Assembly (NCBI GenBank): GCA_022495995.1
Contig: JAFEMH010002082.1
Coordinates: forward strand, 186,001-250,000
Length of the DNA stretch: 64,000 nt
Reading direction: 5' to 3'
Source: Adenophora triphylla var. japonica
Taxonomy: Eukaryota > Streptophyta > Magnoliopsida > Asterales > Campanulaceae
Shown: positions 9,100-21,115 of the stretch, in pieces
How the letters are laid out: every line of letters begins with the position of its first letter
How positions within the stretch are numbered: the stretch's first letter is position 1
Program-made: the position numbers and the translations under genes
The notes under the pieces: model-generated
The model's input: only the letters and a program-made list of their open reading frames with translations
Told to the model about the DNA's origin: nothing
The model's database searches: none

Positions 9100-11720
9100 A
9101 TGGATCCGGAGGGAAATCCTATGCCGAGACAAGCTAGAAGAAACATCTCCGCGGCCGCTCAAAGGAGGAGGAAGGAACTCATTCGAACGGAGAGGAAGTA
9201 CGACTTTCTTACGCCTCCATCGGAGCTCTATCCGGGGAGAAGAGAGCACAAATCGACGAACCCGCGATCGGTTGGGGTAAGCGTTCTTATTTGGCTCGAT
9301 TCCGTCGATTTTGATTGAGTATTGATTGACTTAGGGCTTGACTCAAATTTTAAGAATTTTCTAGGATTTTCCTAGGATTTTTGAATGATTTTGAGACATT
9401 GATGAATAACATATGAGGCTAAGAACATGCATGTGCAATTTATTTGACAAAAACAATGAGAATGACCCACTTTTTTCTCGATAATAAAGTAAGAATGATA
9501 ATTGTCTAATGTGAGACGAAGCCCTTGCATGTGCTAGAACTAGGTCCAAATTTTGATTATCAATGAGAAAACAGGATTTTGGAAGATGAAAAGGATTCAT
9601 GCATGCCACTTTGTTGAAAAATAATGCTTATGTGCAAAGAATTTTGAAAATCATGATTTTGTGCTTTAGGAAAGCAATGGGGCTTGACATGACGTGTTTC
9701 AAGTGATGAAAAACGCTTTTTTGATGCAAAGGATGCTAGAAAAACTTTATGAATGCTTTTCTTTTGAAAACATGTGCACTTTTTGAAGATATGCATGCTT
9801 TTGAAATGAGTTGAAAGACTGACGCATTTCTTTTGTGTTCTTCCTACAGGAGAACAAATCCAGGGGACCTTCTGAGATAGCTTTCAGGCTTTGGCAGAGG
9901 ATGCCAGATTTTGAGAAGAATGGGGCGAACCCCAAGCAGCTGGTGAGGGCTACCGGCCTAGATTTATTCATTGAGGCGATCGGCAGGGGGATTCATATCA
10001 CTTCTAAGAGCAAGGGCTTGGTCCAGGCCCTTTCATTGTTTTGGTGGGACACCACTCATAGCTTCCATCTGAGCTGGGGAGAGTTGACAGTGACTCCCGC
10101 TGATTTCACAGCTATCACTGGCCTACAGTTCACTGGGAGGCCTGTGACTTGGAGGAACCATATCACGGCTGAGGAGTTCCGAGCTTTGGTCGGGTTTGAG
10201 TTGATTCCCATGGGTCTAGGGATGGAGACACGGAACGTCGAGGTGGCAGTCCAGAACTGCATACGGGACTTTGCCGTTAGTGAGGTGACTGCCCACCAGC
10301 TTGCTAGAGCCTTTGTGTGGTTGATGCTGTCGGTCACCATTTTCGCAAATTCTGGGACTCTGGCCATGACTTGTCTTCTCGACTCTTTGGAGGATGTTGA
10401 TGGGATTGGGACGGTCTCCTGGGGAGAGGCTGGATTGGCAGAGCTGTATTTCTCTCTGGATATGTACAGCCGGAATAAGGCTGCCTCCATGGACTGTTTT
10501 TCATTTGTCCTTGAGGTAGTCCCTCTTCTCTTTCTCTTTTCTCTTCCTGTCTTGAGACTTTTATGAGAGAGAAATGACCCTTTTGATGTTTTGAACATGC
10601 AGGTCTGGTTCTGTGAGGTGATCAGGTTCTTTCCGTGGAACCAACAAAGCGATATCACCATCTTCCCTGCTATGGTCCGCTGGAGGGGAGATACGAGAGA
10701 TAAGTTAACCGGGAAGACCCGGATCACCTTTGACTATAAGATGGTGAGGCCGGTCATCAACAGGGATGGACATGACGGAGTGGACTTCTACCCATGGGGC
10801 AGGTATCCGGAGATTTTGCTAGGAGAGGCCATTGAGGCGACGAGGCAGAGGAGGTGGCTGACAGGGCTGACATGTGATGTCATCTATTTGGGGGACCGAT
10901 TTTCTAGGCAGCATGGCCATGTCCCTCCCTTGGATGCCATTACTCCCCACGATCTTCCAGCACGGATGCTACAGCCCAGGGATTGGCAGGCGGATGAGAT
11001 TGCTAGATATCAGGCAGGCGTGGCCGCTGAAGAGTATTTTGACATGGATATCCCCTACGCTGTGTTTGTGGAGCAGCGCCTGAGGACGCCACAGAAGCTG
11101 ATGAAGCTGGCGGTCACTCAGGGATATGGGGAGGACGAGCCTTCTGACCCACCGATCCCTCCTGCGCACATTTCATACGTGGTCCACGGAGTTCCAAGGA
11201 GGATGAGGATTCCTGTCCCCGACACTAGGGAGCCCCAGTATACCCTGCCGCCTGACAGCACTGTAAGTATACTTTTAGGGTCTTTTCCCTTTTTCAGATT
11301 TCTTTGCTTTTTGCAATTCTGAGATTTTCTGAGATTTTTCTGAGATTTTTCTCCTCTTTTTCTCAGGTTCCAGCTCGCACTTATGACAGATTGGTCAGGC
11401 AGAACAGGGGCTGGAAGGACATGTGTCGGTCCCTTCTGAGGAAGCTGGCCTGCACTTCAAAGGCGGCGGCGGACGCACAGGAGCCCGGGCGCAAGAGAAG
11501 GCATGTCGGGGGCACAGCGTCTACCTCATCGGCTTCGGAGTACTCTTCCAGTGCCATGCCTCGGGGACGGGGACCCAATGCTGACATTCTGGAGCAGCTG
11601 GCTGAGTACGGGCACGATAATGTCCATCTGTCTGATGTGAGCGACCCGGAGGACTTGATGAGGGAGGCTAGCGTCTATGAGCTGAGTAGCGATGAAGAAG
11701 AAGAAGAATCGGAGGCCTAG
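9100..11720 (+). CDS. Plant-mobile-domain protein gene, element B copy, four intact exons
   Basis: The exons 9100-9276, 9850-10515, 10603-11262 and 11367-11720 all join in phase 0 with GT-AG borders. They give 618 aa without a stop. The start is ATG 9100, whose exon matches element A's exon 1. The PMD signature lies at residues 123-151: FWWDTTHSFHL, then WGELTVTPADFTAITGL. A basic GRKRRH patch (542-547) could be a nuclear localisation signal, and the last 30 residues are highly acidic. PMD proteins such as MAIN and MAIL1 act in the nucleus in silencing and genome stability; retroelement copies have no established role. The gene is antisense to gag-pol, which is far more decayed. Introns in this orientation would not be spliced from genomic RNA. 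Expression is not shown by sequence alone. Confidence 0.82.
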
Positions 11721-12248
11721 GAGGTCTCTAGAGTGGATTAGGAACAAAAACAAACAATGGACAAATTTGATGCACATTTTGTTTATTTTTTGCTTTATTT
11801 GGGCGCCGATGGGGCGAAGACATTGTATTACTGTTTTATTTGCTTTTCTATTTATGCTTTTATTAATTTGCATATTACTTGAGCCTCGGGGCAGTTTTTT
11901 GCTTGGAATTGGGGCTGAAACGGGGCCAAAATGATTTATAATGATATATAAATGCTTGGGTGACCTTTGAACATGTTTTTGTACATGTCTTGATTGAGAA
12001 AGTGGGGTGAAAACTCCCTTGGGCAGCAACTTTGGTTGCTGCAGATTTTTTTCTGCAGATGGCAAATGAGGCCGTGCGGTTTGGTCCTGAGGGAAAATGA
12101 GGCCGTGCGGCTCACGGTTACTGCGGGCTGGTTATTTTACGAATAAAAGCAAGGCTTGGCCATTTCATTTCATTTTCAACTTAGACTTGTCCCAATTGTT
12201 GCCAGAGCACATTTTGGACTTAAAGGCACCATCTTTGGTCATTTTGCG
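11721..12248 (+). other. Spacer between the two antisense genes of element B
   Basis: It has an AT-rich 3' flank, then two copies of AATGAGGCCGTGCGG at about 12065 and 12097, upstream of the second gene. The same GCCGTGCGGC motif occurs twice in each LTR of B (7573-7620 and about 24304-24350). No open frame looks genuine. Confidence 0.45.
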
Positions 12249-13760
12249 ATGGAGAAGCCCGTCAGATTGCAAAAGGGGAAGCGAGACCGTTTTCTGTCCG
12301 ATCTTCAATCTTGGGTGAAGCACAACTTTCAATTTCACAAGGGGCTGCTTGATTCTTCCTTCAAGATCAAGTCTTTATGGCATTTGAGGGATCTCCCGCC
12401 CGATTGGGACCTTTTGAGAGCAGCAGCAAGGTTTTGGGACGTCCGGAGACATGTTTACTGCTTTTCTTACAATGAGATTGTCCCAACGCATGAAGACTTC
12501 TGAGCCTTGATTGGGGGTCCCGAAATTGAGGCTATATCTATTCCGCTGATCGGAGACGTGCCGGTGGCGGTAAAGCTTGCATCTTTTACGTAGATTTCTT
12601 TGGAAGAGGCGAGGGATGATGATAGCCCGGACAGGATTGACCTTTACGATATCCGGGCGGGTTTGGGTCTCCGGCTATGGCTGCGACCACGGTGGCTATG
12701 GATGCCTTCATTCTCTGCATATTTTACGCTTTGTTCACCGGCGAGTCCGTGGGGATCTGTCATGGTGGTCTCTTGGACATGGTCGAGAGGCGTAGAGGCT
12801 GGGAAGGACATTGTCCCATTGGTTTTGGGAGAGACATTGCATGGCATTGACAAGATGGCTAGGGGAGACCATTTCATGAGGTGCAGGAGTCCAGTGTCTG
12901 TGCGACTTTGTGGGCTGCAGGAGAGGCTCGGGGCTTTGCCGGGGGCTTTGCCGACTCGGTGCCCTTGGGTGATTTCTCGGAGAGGTGCAGAGGCAACGGG
13001 ACCGGGGTAGGCTGGGAGGCGACGATGGCTAGGCTATCCACTTCGGACATCCGTTGGTGGATACCTCACCGGAGGTTGCGGACCAAGGAGGATATTTCGG
13101 GAGTCTTATCTTTGTGAGGGTTCCGGGGTTCTGCTGGTCGTCCTTCTACATTCCCTGCTTGGTATCCGGGCGGTTCGGGGCATTACGGGAGCCATTGAGC
13201 GATTGGGAGGACATCCGGACCATGGAGGTGATGCCATTGGATATGAGAGATCCGGCCGGCTTCTCATTCTTCTCGAGGGCTTGGACTTACATTGCTTTCC
13301 CACCCGGGGCTATCTTCGGGAGCGGGAAGAGCACCATCTTGACCACTTTGTCTACTTGGGTAGTACGAGAGGGAAATGGGAGCGACTCGGGTCATTACGG
13401 GGAGAGACGTCGGGCTTTATTGGGGGCCGGCGCGACTCGAGTAGGACTACGAGGGAGGCGAGGCTAAGGCGAGTCGCCATAATCGGTCGGGTGACCCGAT
13501 CGGGGATATGGAGGCTCGATACAAGAGATTGTCCGAGGTCGCTCCTTTGGCGAGACTCGAGAGGGAGGAAGTGCGGACTCGTGCTCGTGTAGAGAGGGCA
13601 CTTATTGACACGGGTTTGGTAGAGGCTCCGGTGAGGATACCGGAGATCGGGATGAGGATACCGACCTTATAGAGAAGAAGAGAAAGAAAACTCGACGGGG
13701 TCGAGGTAAAGGGAAGAAGACCAAAGAAGACTCGGCGAATGACGGCGACAGATCTTTTCT
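12249..13760 (+). pseudogene. Second antisense cassette gene (DUF7745-like), element B copy, disrupted
   Basis: It starts at ATG 12249 and is collinear with 5538-6132 of element A. It shares FLSDLQSWV-like residues, WDLLRAAARFWDVRR and FSYNEIVPTHEDF. A TGA follows at 12501, where A has a CGG arginine codon. Another stop near 12590 and several frameshifts come after, although IVPLVLGETLHGIDKMARG is still legible near 12805-12860. Beyond the point where A is cut, B supplies the lost remainder, and the tail near 13670-13740 is lysine/arginine-rich (KKRKKTRRGRGKGKK), suggesting a nucleic-acid-binding or nuclear protein. It converges on the minus-strand pol 3' end. It is clearly non-functional as it stands. 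Confidence 0.7.
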
Positions 13761-14421
13761 TAGGATTCCCTTATTGCCATTTTGCAAACACATTAGTTTA
13801 TTTAGGCATTTTTTGTATTTTAGATCTTTGTAGCAGGTTGGCAGAGTCAAGAGTAGACCGTGCTTGAACTCATCAAGAAGTTTTTAACTTGTAATGAACA
13901 AGAAATATTATCTTAGAAATTAATCAAGACACATTTCATGGAAATTCAAATGTCTTATTGATTGGGACCCGTTTTATGAAAACTGAAATACCCTTTATTT
14001 TTATTTTTTTAGGACGCACTTCATGGAAGCTTGATTGCCCTTTTTTATTGTTTAGACCGAACCATATATGGCTGCCTACGTTCCCCTTTTACAAGAAAGA
14101 CTAAGGGGCTCAGGTCTTCGTAGTTCATTCTGGTGAACTATATTTTTTTATGTGCAACCCTGTTTTTTGCCTAGACCGCCCTTTTGGGGTTTTCAGCCTA
14201 GCTGGGCATTACTCTTTTTGCACTAAGATTTTTTTCTTTTTTTTTTTATGTGCAACCCTGTCTTTTGCCTAGACCGCCCTTTTTGGGGTTTTCAGCCCTA
14301 GTGGGTATTACTCTTTTTGCACTAAGATTTTTTTTTTTTTTTTTTTTTTTAGACATAGTATCTTTTGAGCTTATCACCGTTATTTGGGTGGACAAAGGGA
14401 TTGCCGTCCAGTCTGCAAGCT
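13761..14421. other. Convergent region with a tandem duplication and poly-T
   Basis: This lies between the 3' ends of the plus-strand cassette and the minus-strand pol. A unit of about 100 bp beginning ATGTGCAACCCTG is present twice, at about 14149-14245 and 14249-14345. Each copy ends in a long T run (the second includes about 20 T at 14329-14350). Apart from that, nothing coding is seen. Confidence 0.6.
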
Positions 14422-15540
14422 TCATGGCTCCTCCCGATAGTATCTTACGCACCACATAAGGGCCGATCCAAACGGGTTCCCATTTTCCCGAGGGTTGTCT
14501 GCTGGTAGGGGCTTCACTTTCAACACTAAGTCACCCTCTTTGATGTCTCTGGCCTTAACCTTTTTGTCAAACGCTCTGGCCATTAGCCTCTGGTAGGCTC
14601 GGGTGTGTTCCATGGCTTTTAGCCTTCTCTCATCAAGCAAGGCCAACTCATCATGCCGGTGCGCAACCATTCTACTTCATTGACACTTTGTTTTCCAGAG
14701 GACCCTTAATGACGGGATTTCCAACTCCACAGTAACACGCTTCCATCCCGTAGGTTAGGGCAAAAGGAGTTTCTCCTGTAGGTGTTACGACGGACGTTAC
14801 GTAGCCCCGAGTGCCAAGTGCGGCTTTTCGGGCCAATCACGACCACGGGTGGCCATTTTCCGGATGATCCGTTCGAGCGTCTTATTAGCGGCTTCCACGG
14901 CTCCATTAGTCGAGGTGCATGTACGGAGACGACTTGTGGCGAGTGATTACGAATTACGACGGCAACCTATCGCGGTCCCCTTCAAAGTGCGACCCATTAT
15001 CGGAAATGATCTCGTTGGGCACCCCATATCTGCACATTATGTTTTCTTTGATGAATTGGGCCAGCTTCTTGGAAGTGAGGACCTTGTAGGACTTGGCCTC
15101 TACCCACTTGGTGAAGTAGTCGATGGCTACTAGCACAAATTCATGCCCATTGCTTCTGGGGGCTATTTTCCCTATCACGTCAATACCCCGGGTTGCAAAC
15201 GGCCAAGGAGTCGTCATGCGGTACGGAGTCATGAGGCGGGAGATGGTTGAGGTTGGCAAACCGCGGCACTTGTCACATGCTCGGACGTCTTGGACACGAT
15301 CTGTTTCCATGGAAATCCGGTAGTAACCCATTACGAGGATCACTTGCATCGGGGCTCGCATTCATATGAGGACCGCGGGGACCATTGTGGACTTCGGTCA
15401 TCAACTCTTTGGCCCTTTCTTGAGTGACGCACAAGAGGAGTGGTCCTTGGTATCGCTTCTTGTACGGGTTGCCTCCTAGAATGACATAATGGGAGGCCAA
15501 CCTTTTCAAGGCTTGCAAGCTCTTGGCTCGACACCTTCTT
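14422..15540 (-). pseudogene. Element B integrase (decayed)
   Basis: Minus-strand fragments in different frames cover a whole gypsy integrase. The pieces are the N-terminal H/C zinc-finger region (15520-15270, with the CDKC of the finger), a core with catalytic D in GIDVIG and D in SDNGSHF (about 15240-14990), a glutamate in VEAANKTLE (about 14880), and a C-terminal stretch with KVKARDIKEGDLVL (14670-14500). Stops and shifts separate the pieces. The order on the minus strand (RT, RNase H, integrase) is that of Ty3/gypsy. Confidence 0.85.
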
Positions 15541-16500
15541 TTGGTCTACCTTCTTCGTCTTTGAAAGTGACTCTCCATCTTTGAGGAGCTGGTAAATTTG
15601 ATTGTACCGGGGTTCCTTTATAGGCTCGGGTCCCAGGTCTACTTCACAACGAAGAAGTGGGGCTTCTCTTCTACCCACTCGGAAGGGTTTTATGGCTTTT
15701 CCCTCGGGGATCTCTACCAATGAGGCTAGAGTAGCTAGGGCATCTGCGAATCTGTTCTTTTCCCTTGGCAAGTAGTGGAAGGTCACTTCTCTGAAGCTGT
15801 CCGATCCAACTCCTCCATATGGGCATGATACCGCAGATTAGGGTCCACAGTCTTCCATTTGTTGGAAACACGGTTGATGATCGAGTGAGTCTCCGTAAAC
15901 TTCTGAGCTCCTTGACATTCCTTTCTAAGGCGGCTTCCAAACCCGGCAATGCGGGCTTCGTACTCGGCAACATTGTTCGTGGCGGGGAAGTTCAACTTGA
16001 GGGCTATGGGTGTATGCTCATCTTTCGGATCGACCGGTAGCATCCCGATGCCGTTTCCTCTTTTGTTAGCGGCTCCGTCAAAGAATAATTGCCATCGGTT
16101 TTCGGGCTCATTGCGAAGATCCCTTCATGCAGGAATTGGGGTTCGGGCCCTCTGTCCTCATTCTTGGGGAAGTTTGCCGGGTGGTCGACAATGCTTGACC
16201 CTTGATGGCCTTTACGGTCACATAGTTGATGTCGTACTCTGCTAAGAAGAAGGACCACTTTGCTAGACGCATCGAGAGGGAAGGCTTATCAAAGATGTAT
16301 TTGATGGGGTCCATTTTTGAGACCAAATTCACGGGGTGGGCTTGCATATAATGCTTCAACTTGCCGACTACCCGGACCCGATCCTGCACAGGTCTTTTCA
16401 CATCTTGAGTAATTGAGCTCACTTCCTGCTGACTTAGGTGACAAAGTAAATGGCATTCTCTACCCGAGAGTCTTTCTTTTCTGAGCAAGCATAGCCCCAG
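15541..16500 (-). pseudogene. Element B RNase H and second (archaeal-type) RNase H, decayed
   Basis: The 16490-16200 segment has the conventional gypsy RNase H remnant with ISKMDPIKYIF-like and YDINYVTVKAIKG residues. The 16090-15700 segment has a second RNase H with GNGIGM, LNFPATNNVAEYEA and a later KEKNRFADALA, which is the archaeal-type RNase H (aRNH) diagnostic of Tat-lineage elements. Multiple frameshifts lie between. The aRNH assignment is from established family knowledge applied to visible motifs. Confidence 0.78.
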
Positions 16501-17702
16501 CTGCCGTATCGGTGACGGTGAGATAGAGCGAGAAGAGGTTTACTGTCTATGTGGGGGCATAGCCTTTGGAGGATGTACCAAGTATGCCTTAATGCGGTCA
16601 AAAGCATCCTGGCATTCTTCGGTCCATTACGTGTCTACGTTCTTCTTCATGAGCTTGAAGATGGGCTCGCACATAGTGGTCAGCGATTGAGAAACGGGCG
16701 ATGTCTTTGCGGTTTTCCCATAAAGCTCTTGACTTACATGCAGGTTCGAGGTGGCCTCATATCCATAATGGCTTTGATCTTTTGGGGGTCAACTTCAATA
16801 CCTCGCTCCGTGACCATATACCCAAGCACTTTTCCCCTTGTCACTCAGAAGGTGCATTTGGCGGGGTTTAGTCTCATGGAATGTTGTCTCGGCCTCTCAA
16901 AGAACTTCCGCGAGTCAACAAAGTGTTGCCCATCCTCGCCTTTGGAGTGGATTATCATGTCGTCTACATAGACCTCAATCTCCTTGTGGATCATGTCATG
17001 AAAAAGCGCGGTCGCTGCCCTTTGGTAAGTAGCCCGGCGTTCTTAAGCCCAAATGGCATCAACGTATAACGATAAGTTCCCCACGGTGTGGTGAAGGCTT
17101 TGTCTTTTCTTGGTCTTCCTCGGCCATCTTGATGCTGGTTGTAGCACAAAGCCATCAACGAAGGATTTGACTTCGTAGTTGGCGGTGGAGTCCACCGGGA
17201 TGTCTATGTTTGGCAAAGGGTAATCGTCCTTGGGGCTGGCCTTGTTCGGATCTCGGAAATCCACACACGGCGCACCTTCCCATTGGCCTTGGTGACGGTC
17301 ACAATATTGGATAACCATGTCGGATATTCGATGACTACGATGAATCCTACCCGCGATAGCTTCTCAATCTCTTCTTTGACCCTGTAGAGACCATTACGGC
17401 TTGATCTTCCTCGGTTTACATTTCTTGCGGCTTAGCATCGGGTGCTAGAGGGATTACGTGCTCTACTATTGAGCATCTAGCCCGGCATATCCACTGTATG
17501 ACCATGCAAACACGTCGACGTATTCTACGAGCGGATCGATCGGTCTGTCCCGTTCAACCCCCTGGAAGAAGTTTCCGATCTGTGTCTCTTTAGGTTCCTC
17601 GACGGTACCCAAGTTCACACTTGTCAAAACCTCCTCGGCGGCTTGGGCCCGGTTTTCCTCTTTTACGAAACACCTTAAAGATTTCTTTAATGTATTGTTC
17701 AT
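16501..17702 (-). pseudogene. Element B reverse transcriptase (decayed)
   Basis: The catalytic YVDDMII is intact on the minus strand near 16975-16945. Upstream are CVDFRDPNKASPKDDYPLPN (about 17270-17210) and the lead-in DVFAWSY (about 17520). It is followed by MRLNPAKCTF (about 16880-16850). The frame is broken several times, so no functional enzyme can be made from this copy. Confidence 0.85.
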
Positions 17703-17846
17703 TTAGTGTGTTTGCATCTTGTTCAAATGATTCATTATTAAGCTGTTGTTAAGTTTTGAGTTAATTTATCATTTGTTAAGTTGGCAATAAGAGGATACTC
17801 GAAAGATCTGTCATTTCATTCAAAATAAGGGGAAAGATGACATCGA

Positions 17847-19430
17847 TTACATTTTGATAGTCCTCGGGCGTGAGGCCTTCGGATGACTCGGAAGGCTGGA
17901 ATTCAAAGATTCTGACTCATTGTATGGACAACGGGGTGTTTGACACGGCCCAGGTTGAGAAGGACGGGGTACCAATCCAAGCTCCGCGATCATTTCTTTG
18001 TCGGTGGCTATTGGCCACGAGAACGTCTCCCAATTCTTCAACGGCATCTCTGTCTTAGTTACCAAAGTGCGGGGATCAAAGGATTTTCACCACCGTCTCC
18101 AATTACGGCAACTATCTCATCATCGAGTGAAGTCGATCAAATGCGGGATACGTGCTTCTTCATCAAACAAGCGTAGCAAGCCCGCTCATTTGTCTTCACT
18201 ACGCGGCTTCTATCTGGCGATCTTCGGAAGAGCTAACTCGAAGGCGGAGAAATCCATTACCACGGATGCGACTCTTTGGCCTTGCGAGTTCCCTTTGAAG
18301 ACATACTCGTTACGAACGGTAGTGGTAGCCCCGGGAATGTACGGCAAGTCGAGGAACATTCTTCGAACGGGATTGGTGGCTTTCCCCTCATTTTCTCAAG
18401 ATTTTCCGGAAGGGTTTTACGCAAGGAGATACGGTGATCACTTTTATCGTATTGTGTCCCGCCTTTTGTAAAGTAATGGGTTAGGGATAAAGCGTAGGGA
18501 TGAATTTGGACCCCTTTAGCTTTTACGCCATTCCGAGAATTCGGTTTGTACCCCAAGCCGTATACGGTAGTCTGTTCCTTTACATCGATGATGGTATTGC
18601 GACCACTGAAGTCTTCTACCCAATCCAAGTCCCGGAAGATAACCCATTTTTCTCATCATTCTCATGGCGGGAGGGATTTTATCGGAAGTAGTGGTGAGGT
18701 CGGTGCAACACACTTGTGCTTTGGAAGGAGCTACGAGAGAATCCTGTCAATGCCAACCCTTCATCATCATGTTTGATTTCCAATATCGGGATATCTCCGG
18801 TCTTTGGTTCCTTCTACCGTGACCTTTGTCTCCGTAAATGGTGGTGATAGTGCCATCATTTGGCGAAATTTGGCCTTAGTGGTGCAAAGTAGAGGCTACC
18901 CCATTTATCGATGGATCCGAGGCCGTCCCAGTAGAGCGATAAATGAAATCGGAATATCAATCACTTGAAAATCAACGTCCATGACCTTTTTCCGAACCAC
19001 AACTTGAGAGTAGCAATCCCCAAAGCGATCGTGCGGTGGAGTCATAAGCCTTAATAGTCGACTAGAAGGCTTCAAATCTGTTGGTTTCAAGTCCAATAAG
19101 TCCATCATCTTGGGCGGCAAGACATTCATTGCGAGACCCTCCATCGACTAATACCCGTGGCAATCGACGCTCCTCTAAGCTGGCGTGATGTAAAGAGGTT
19201 CGTTATGACTAGCCCCATACTTTGGCGAGGTCCAAGTCGGTGAAGGTAATGATGTTTCCGTAATGGATACTTCCAATCATTTGGACGACCTCATGCGGGG
19301 TGACATCTATGGGCACCGTGGTCTTGGCCAAACTTTCTTCTAGCTTCAACTTATGAGGGTATGAAGAGGTTAACGGGGACCACAAGGAGATATTGGCTTG
19401 GGTACACTTCAAGCGAGTCAACACTTGGAT
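17847..19430 (-). pseudogene. Element B aspartic protease region with G-patch motif (decayed)
   Basis: Minus-strand segments match the better-preserved plus-strand Tat fragment at 59700-60640. They include LTSSYPHKLKLEE and YGNIITFTDLDLAK (19424-19209), SAMNVLPPKMM-like and VIDIPISFIALLGRP residues (19140-18905), then MGYLPGLGLGRR (about 18650), a G-patch-like glycine motif that follows the protease. Stops and frameshifts interrupt it. G-patch motifs bind nucleic acid or helicases in other proteins; their role in Tat elements is not known to me. Confidence 0.72.
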
Positions 19431-19759
19431 CCTCTTTGTCGAGTCTGGTTTTCTACTTCCGGCTTATAAGGCCTCTTATCGTCTTTGGCTCAGAGACGGC
19501 ATTCCTTTTGTCACCCTTAGGCTGCTCAATACTCATCTGTCCGGGCCAGAGTCATCACATAGACATTAGATTTTCCGGGTCATTATTCCTCTTTGGAGGA
19601 TTACATTAGCTCTTTCAAAGTCGGGCGGGCTCTTCTTTGGCGTATGGCCAATTCTGGCGATTAATCGATTAACGGCACTCTCTTGGAGGCGTAGGCGCTT
19701 CTCGAACACGATCCCAAGTTAACGGCTTTCGACCTTCTCGGGGTTCGACTCTACGATTG

Positions 19760-21115
19760 GCTTAGCAATTGGTGGTTTCGGCTTTACCTTCTCCGTTTAG
19801 AGCCTTCACGGTCTCATTCAAACTTTTCAAAGTCGGCATGCAACGGGAGTTATCACTTTCGGGGTTTGGAGCACAGCGAATGGCTTTCTCATCCGGACCT
19901 AACAATTTTTCAACGAGTGGGATCACATTCCTCATCACTATCAAGCATGTCCCTTCTTTCTCTAGGGGTCGGCCTTCGACGGCATCTTTGACGTTGGCCA
20001 AACATTTTACGAAGTGGGAAATTCCATCATCAATAAGGATTTACGCGGGGTCAAACCTCATGGCGGGTTTCTGTTCTTCTTGTCGGGAAGGTTTTACGGG
20101 CTTTTTGGCTTACGGGCTAACCACTCCTCTCTTGTTCCTTCCGGCACTTATTTGTGTCTTCATCGGTATCACTGCGGTAACTCTCGTGGGAACTTTCGTC
20201 TTGACTTTGATGACCAATGAGGGCAAAAGCGAGGTCGGGATACTTGACGCCATATAAGAGGTATCTTGGACTCCTCCTCGACTTGGGAATTACCAAGAAA
20301 ACATCGTTGTCATCATGGGACATAAAGGGGCCCAGGGTCGCCTCGAGACTTAAGACTCTTTCCGGGGCATCCATACACTCTTCTTCGGACCGGGTTTCGG
20401 GAGTGACTACTAACACCGTAACAGAGTCTACTCTCACGATGAGAGTTTGGCTTCGGCGGCAGCTTACGTTTTCCGGATCGGCGGGTGGAGCCCACTTTCC
20501 TCTTTCGGCTAGGGCTTCAATTAAGTCCCTCCATTCACCGACCAAGTCTTTGTAAGGAGTATTGAACTCTAGGATGTAGGACTCATATCTTTGCCTCATC
20601 TAAGCTAGCATCCTTTTCCTTTTCGAGCCTTCACACGAGTGCAAATACACTTTGAAGTGATTTCATCCCCTATTCAGTGCAGTGGTTTTCTACCTCATCT
20701 TGCCCTTTGGGTTTCACTTCCGTGACTCCAAGTCCATTCCTTCTCTTGACTGTCATCATCACTTTGTAAATCCATCCATTCCTATTCTCATTTCCGGCGA
20801 TTCTTCACTACCCTTTGCGAGAGATAGGCAAATTCACGAGCGTTGACGAAATTAGAGAGGTCGGGGTGATGCTGGGATTCCGGGGTAAGGAGATTTGGAT
20901 TAGGTGAAAGGAGGGAAAGAGTCCCACGGGGAATGCAAAGGCTGCAAGGGTGTCGGGACCACGACGGCTTGGGATGTTGGGGAAAGGCGAAAGGGACAGT
21001 CTTTCGCAATGGATTATATGTGGATGGAGGAGGGGATTGGCTATAGACTAGCTCTTCTTCCCTAGTCATCTGGTTACCCAAACCAGTGTTGTTCTCTGTC
21101 GAATCGGACATTCGA
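19760..21115 (-). pseudogene. Element B gag-region remnants
   Basis: Three minus-strand open stretches (21111-20788, 20599-20117, 20001-19762) occupy the gag position upstream of protease. The first begins with MSDSTENN and is proline-rich. The second contains charged and helical sequence with EWRDLIEAL. The third has PLVEKLLGPDEKAIR. None carries a recognisable zinc knuckle, and I do not identify any one of them securely as capsid. Placement in gag rests on position and on open frames among otherwise decayed sequence. Confidence 0.45.

Noticed and set aside
11692..11934. Hydrophobic plus-strand frame after the PMD gene
   Set aside because: It overlaps the PMD stop region in another frame and runs into AT-rich 3' flank; no counterpart in element A.
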